This document shows, piece after piece, positions 59,172-64,000 of a stretch of DNA of 64,000 nucleotides. Below the pieces are notes generated by a model. That model did no database searches. It had not been told where the DNA came from and saw only the letters and a program-made list of their open reading frames with translations. The position numbers and the translations under genes were made by a program. Within the stretch, counting starts at the first letter, position 1. Each line of letters starts with the position of its first letter. Origin of the DNA: Coniella vitis (lineage: Eukaryota > Ascomycota > Sordariomycetes > Diaporthales > Schizoparmaceae); the NCBI GenBank assembly GCA_011317545.1, contig WUJK01000005.1:2418001-2482000 (forward strand). The letters run 5' to 3'.

Positions 59172-60035
59172 ATATTATTGATTGATTGCGACTGCCCGCG
59201 CAAACCACTCGCACCCTCTTCCCACCTTCTCCTTCTGTCCTTTTCCGTCTGCGTACTGCCTGGTCCAATCGCCGTGCTTCACTGCAGCGAGCAGCCTGTC
59301 CCTTCGTTTGCTTTTCCTTCCCTCGTCCCACGACCATTGCCGTCCACTGCTTGTCCTGGGTGCTTTCCACCGACTCTCCTTCAACTTCTCTTCTTCTTCT
59401 GGCGCCCATTCGCAAACCCCTTTTGGCTGCTTAGATCTTTCGGTCTTTCTTTCCTTCACGCCAGCCAGACTTACCGGCTACTTGGGTCCCGCGAGATCAG
59501 CATTCTTTTTGGATCCCACGGCTCCCGCATTGGTTTCACCCTGAGACCATTTGACGACGTCTTTTTCACTTTTTTTTTCTCTTACAGTCCTTGCGTGGTT
59601 TCTTTTCCCTTGCTCTTGTGTGGTATGTAGGCTCGCCCGACCCAGCCGTCATAAACCATCGATTGTCCATAGCCACGACCTTGGCCGCCGCCGACCGTCA
59701 TTTTCCAAACCAAAACTCGAACCGTTACACACACGCGGAGTCAGTTGGCCTCAGCATTCAACCCGGTCTATTTGCCAGTCCTGCCGCCTGGAAAACATCA
59801 CCTTTTCGTTGCAAAGTCCGCGATTTTGCGGGAGTAAAGCCGTGGTTTGGTACATGGTCTGGGCCGCCTACGCAAATCTCACATCATCCAGCGAACCATT
59901 ACTCCAAGCTCGCCGCTGGATTTAGGTTGTTGAAGCATACAACATCTATTTGACAATATCACGCTTCTCTTCAACCGATATCATTCTTGCCACACATCGA
60001 CGGAATCAACCACCTTCGACTCTCACTTTGCGGCA

Positions 60036-61355
60036 ATGCTCTGGTCCACACTGGCGCCAGGGCTCGTGGCTTTGGCCATGGCCACAATGGCCAATGCCGA
60101 ATCCGCCTTCTCAGATCTTGCTTCCTGTGGGGTATGTTCCACTTTCTGTTACTTGTGTGTTTGGTTCAGATGTTGGCACCATGGCGGCCTTGTTGATTTC
60201 TACCACGAGAATTAGTCTTGGTCGCACCTTGAAATGGCGAGGTTGTCCATTCTTCACAAGCTCTGAACGGACTTTCGGTATAGATGCCACTTTTCACATG
60301 ACTTTGTTGCGCTTACATGGCTGCCAATTCTGAAAAAAGAAAAACACAAAAAAACATAACAACATACTGACAAATTTCACAGCAAGAATGCATTGACAGC
60401 ATGGACACAACCATTGGTTGCGTTCCTGTCACTAGTGAATGCTTGTGCTCCAACTCTAATTTCCTCTACGGCATTCGTGATTGTGCTACAAGTGCCTGCA
60501 CGGATTCGGCAGACGCGACTGCTGCGTATTCATATGCTTCTTCCTCATGTGCGGCAGTGCTCAGCTCAACAACATCGAGTGTCGTCCCCACGACCACATC
60601 ATCATCGACAATTTCATCAACCGAATCGACGACTACCACGGCAACACCAGACGCAGACGCCGACACAGTCTCCACTTCAGCGGCTCAATCGTCATCTGTC
60701 CTCGAGGGCATCGCAGCATCTACTTCTTCCGCGTCAACCTCATCAGGGACTGCACAGAGTACCAGTGTGCCAACCTCGTCTTCTGCCAAGTCCACGTCTA
60801 CATCGGATGTAAGTGATGCCGAGTCTAGCCAAGGATAGCGTATAGTTATTGATACATTGGCTATAGGTCGCGGCTACACAAGATACAGCTAGCGGCATGA
60901 CTACGGCTTATGTCTCTGCCACAACTGGCTCCAGCGCCGCAACATCCGGAGGCGGTGCCGCCGCCGCTGCATCGTCTTCTTCAGCCAGTGGGAGCTCGAC
61001 CGACTATACCGAGAACGAAGTCAACCTTTCTACTGGGGCCAAAGTTGGTATTGTCTTTGCTTCCGCTAGCGGTGCTGTAGCCATTGTGGGAATCGCCATG
61101 TACTTGAGCAGGAAACGATCGCCACCACTGCCGAGGGGCAACTTGAAGATCTCAGAGCCCTTGCCAGGCTCTGGTCGCGTTGGAGATGATGACTGGGAAA
61201 ATTACCACAAACCCAGTCCCACCTACGCACCACAAAACCAGAAGGAATACCGGACCCCACCTGGAACTGCTGTTTCCAATATGGCAGAGCTGAATCTACA
61301 TGCCAGACCATACGAAGAGATGGTGCCTAGAGTCACGCCAGCAAGAATGGTCTAG
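60036..61355 (+). CDS. CFEM-domain single-pass membrane protein
   Basis: Three exons: 60036-60131, 60383-60808 and 60867-61355 (introns 251 and 58 nt, both phase 0), giving 336 residues. Residues 1-21 are a signal peptide (MLWSTLAPGLVALAMATMAN, A). The CFEM domain spans ~24-90 with the full eight cysteines (31, 35, 45, 52, 54, 66, 71, 88). A Ser/Thr/Ala-rich, presumably O-glycosylated stalk runs to ~225. A membrane helix follows at ~234-254 (GIVFASASGAVAIVGIAMYL) with the stop-transfer signal SRKR, then a cytoplasmic tail of ~80 residues. This is a surface receptor or wall-sensor layout, not a GPI-anchored haem-uptake CFEM protein. Splicing joins SCG to QECIDSMDTTIGC. A long pyrimidine-rich stretch precedes the start. 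Confidence 0.9.
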
Positions 61356-63002
61356 AATTACTTGCAACCGTTTCGTTGTGTGTGGAGGTCACTTTTCCTC
61401 ACTTTTCTTTTTCTATCTTCTCCTTTATTCGATTCATCATGTTATTTTTTTGTTGCTTCTATTCTTGCGGCGAAAAGCGTTGATATTTCCCGTTTACGGA
61501 TTTGATTCGAAGCGCATTTCCTCCCTGATACGAAGCTGCAAAGTCATTGGTCTTGTACATATCATTCTCTACTCATTTATTGTGAGTAGCTGGCGGACGA
61601 TGATACTTTTTTTCTATGATATCCTGGCGGTGAGGAGAAGAACTACCTGCCAATTCTAGCAATCCACGAAATCTATTGGTATCGAATACACAAAGCAGCA
61701 AGCAATGTAAGTTCCTGAAACTTGGGTCAAGAGCCTGTATACGTCTACGGTAACCAGATGGAGTAAGGGAACGGAACGGCAAAGAAAAGTGCCAATACAT
61801 TCAAGAATTTCAAAGGCCCTCTACTGCTTTTGAATATTTTACCTTGCCGAATAAATCTCGCTCCCCAGGAGTATTTCCGCGACAGTGAGAAGGGTATCGT
61901 AGTAGACTTCACGAGACTACCTGCGGACTCCAATAAGAGTTGTTCACGACTGTTGAGGAATTTGGAAAATGAGTGAGACTATATTGAACCGAATTATAGA
62001 AGCTCTGTCTCTCTATGGAGGAATCTAGTTACACTTTCGGGAAACGAATGTTCCAGTCAAGGTCTTTCCGGCTCCATTCTCTGTCTCTCCCTCTGTGCAT
62101 GTATATGTATGTATGTGTTGATGAATATATGTACATACATTTGTAAGCACAAGTATATCTATACGACTTGTGACACTGCCATCCAGCCACCTAAATAGTC
62201 ATTTGGCACTGTTACTTACCTGGTCATGAATGAGTAAGGCTGTGTACCTATCTTGAGACTTCGCTGCTACCTGGATACGGGCCTTGGACAATACAAGATC
62301 TCGGCAAAGGCAAGCGGGGATCATTTCCCTCGTTGGCATGGGGGGAGTCTAAAAAGGAAGCCAAGCACTTGGAAACGAGAATATTGCAGTTTGGTATAGC
62401 CAAAGACGCAGGGCTTTTGTATGTGCCGGAGAGAATAACAAACAGAGCAAAAGTGACCGGGGACAAAAGACTAGGAATAAACAGAGCAAAGAACAAAAAC
62501 CACAACAAAACACCATAATACCCGGAATTCATCATCACCTGGATCGTGTATGAACTTGAGAGCCTTAGAATGAGAAACGGCAACACCCGGAAAGTACGGA
62601 TGACAACCAAAGCCGAACCGCCTTGTGAATGACCATCAAGACTAGGAAGTGCATATCAACCAAACTTGATAGCAGCATAACAACAGTGTTGGGCACGCAC
62701 TTTTGCAGCGGCTGGTACTAGGCCTTTTTCTACTTTCTTTTGTTCTTTTCTTGCTAGGGACAGGGTGCGTTCGTGTCGGCCCTGTCAGATTAACACCTCC
62801 CGGTCTGGCATGACGTCTGACGGTACGAGAGGATCCATAGCGATTAAAGGCGCTCGAGACACGTCACATCAAGTTGGCCTAGTCTTCTCTCTGCTGCGTA
62901 GATGTAGTAAGTCGCATCGGAGGACTACTGCTGAGGCTGGCGATTCCACCAAGCAGATGAGCTGTCTAGCTGGCGCTGTCTGCCAGCAGGGGTATAGGGA
63001 CT
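61356..63002. other. Convergent intergenic region at the right end
   Basis: This lies between the CFEM gene and the tentative gene. It contains short TATG/TACA-type repeats near 62100-62145. No gene is recognised. Confidence 0.5.
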
Positions 63003-63833
63003 TTATGATACGAGCAAAATGATTGTTAGAAAGAGAGGTTTTACCAAGCTGCAGGGAGGGAGGAATGGAAGGGTGTGATACAACGGAAAAGGAACAGGCT
63101 ACAGAATAGCTTGTGCGACAGGACTGACGGAGGAGCGAGTGCAGCGAGCATAAGTGGACAGTTCAATGGCGCTAGGAATGAGACTCGCAGAAAGCAAGAG
63201 CCGGCCGACGTACCTGTTTGCTTCGTTGGAGAAGCGGGACTGTGAGATGAGCGAGGCGTCATCTTCGAGAATCTCGGCTGGATAGACAGTGCTGGTGTTC
63301 TGGCTGCCATGGAGGCTTAGCTGACTGGAGACAAGGTGAGAGCCTATCCCAGCGCCATTGAAGCCGAAGCCGCCGCTGGCGTGCTGGTCGCCAAGCTCAG
63401 AGCTACTAGACGGTTTACATTGGTTAGCAAGAATTTCACGAATTTCTTCTTGTAGTTCTTTCAAGATTGTCTGATGAGATTGGCTGCCCCCTCCCCCTGG
63501 GCCCGCTGATGACAAGAACACGTTGCCATACCTTCCTACAGCCTCGTAGGGCCGTGGCACAAGGTGACTGTCTCGCCCCCAACACTCGGCGGCAAAGGTG
63601 CCCAATCGCACCTCCTGTTGCTGCTGACGCCGACGTTGTGTATTTCGCGGCGTAGCATGCATATGTTGAACCTCCTCTTGGGCGCTGACGGTGTTTGTGA
63701 TACGACAAGTCAGTTCCAGATATATCGTTTTCGCCAGCAATGTGAAAAGACGTTCCTGTTCACGATATAGAACTCACCTCGCGGCAGGGGAAACCGAGGT
63801 GGATCCCTCTGAAGGATACAAGCGCAAGCCCAT
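63003..63833 (-). CDS. Tentative three-exon gene, function unknown
   Basis: Proposed exons are 63833-63778, 63684-63214 and 63048-63003 with introns of 93 nt (GTGAGT, CTGAC branch, GTCAG) and 165 nt (GTACGT, CTGCAG), giving 190 residues. It begins MGLRLYPSEGSTSVSPAAS, runs through a Gln/Arg-rich patch (RNTQRRRQQQQEVRLG), then ECWGRDSHLVPRPYEAVGRY and a helix (SHQTILKELQEEIREIL). It ends with a short hydrophobic tail LVKPLFLTIILLVS if exon 3 is right; without splicing intron 2 the frame instead runs to 63099. Exon 2 is the best-supported part. I do not recognise the family. It converges on the CFEM gene. Confidence 0.45.
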
Positions 63834-64000
63834 GGTTGGCACGTTTTGAAAGAGCGAATGGTCTTGGGTGAGTGAATGATAAGATATCAAGTAGGCAAGT
63901 CAAGGGTCCCTTGAGAGCTGCGGTGCTGGGGAAAAGCTCAAGCTCCAGTCTCCAGGTCGTCCACAGATATTTCTTTGTATATCTTTTTACAAAAAGAAGA

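Larger units (their letters stand above)
54386..60035. other. Gene-poor region with 9-mer cluster C and compound microsatellites
   Basis: No gene is supported between RACK1 and the CFEM gene. It holds seven 9-mer copies, a compound microsatellite at 56104-56170, an 18-bp palindrome at 58476-58493, a CCCACTG tandem repeat at ~59128-59171, and a long pyrimidine-rich tract from ~59180 to 59650 that is probably CFEM promoter and leader. Confidence 0.5.

Noticed and set aside
58992..59630. Plus-strand frame of 212 codons before the CFEM gene
   Set aside because: It reads through the CCCACTG repeat and pyrimidine-rich leader DNA; all three frames are open because of composition.

Overview
The window comes from a filamentous ascomycete nuclear genome (Pezizomycotina; a Sordariomycete of the Hypocreales type is my best inference, not proven). 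The evidence is short spliceosomal introns (about 54-320 nt) with GTRNGT donors and CTGAC-like branch sites, and typical fungal families: a CFEM receptor-like protein, a GH16 glucanase with a Ser/Thr tail, Cpc2/RACK1, Tom6 and an MCYQ-type small Cys protein. I find fourteen protein genes and one intronic snoRNA candidate. Gene density is low. No transposon, tRNA, rRNA or CRISPR array is recognisable.

Layout. 1-18.8 kb is almost gene-free and holds one small conserved gene (MCYQ type, minus, 6560-6817) plus many simple repeats. At 18.8-20.6 kb a two-exon TOM6-like gene (minus) and a conserved fungal gene of unknown function (plus) diverge from a 428-bp shared promoter. At 21.9-23.5 kb (minus) a secreted GH16 glucanase is separated from an in-frame Ser/Thr-rich tail by a single TGA. 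23.5-31.3 kb is gene-free. The conserved core runs from 31.3 to 54.4 kb: RPL19, mitochondrial SHMT and a BTB-like protein (plus); an 1184-aa isochorismatase/AlkB-like/GST-like fusion (minus); an extended SDR (plus); a bacterial-type LRR kinase (minus); TAF8 and RACK1/Cpc2 (plus). 54.4-60.0 kb is again gene-poor. The window ends with a CFEM transmembrane protein (plus) and a tentative three-exon gene (minus, 63003-63833).

The most unusual signals are: (1) a dispersed 9-mer, TACTATGTA or its complement, present 25 times when about 0.5 would be expected by chance, always outside coding exons and clustered in the gene-poor tracts; (2) an LRR-kinase whose architecture and motifs look bacterial, suggesting horizontal transfer; (3) the three-domain isochorismatase/AlkB/GST-like fusion, whose hydrolase module lacks the usual cysteine; (4) a GH16 gene in which a TGA sits between enzyme and tail and also lies within a possible 54-nt frame-preserving intron, which could switch a free enzyme to a tailed form; (5) a U24-like C/D snoRNA in the large RACK1 intron.

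The genes do not form a pathway cluster. They are housekeeping genes (translation, one-carbon metabolism, mitochondrial import, transcription initiation) mixed with cell-wall and surface genes and with genes of uncertain role. Splice sites were assigned by eye from consensus and protein continuity; none has been checked against RNA.
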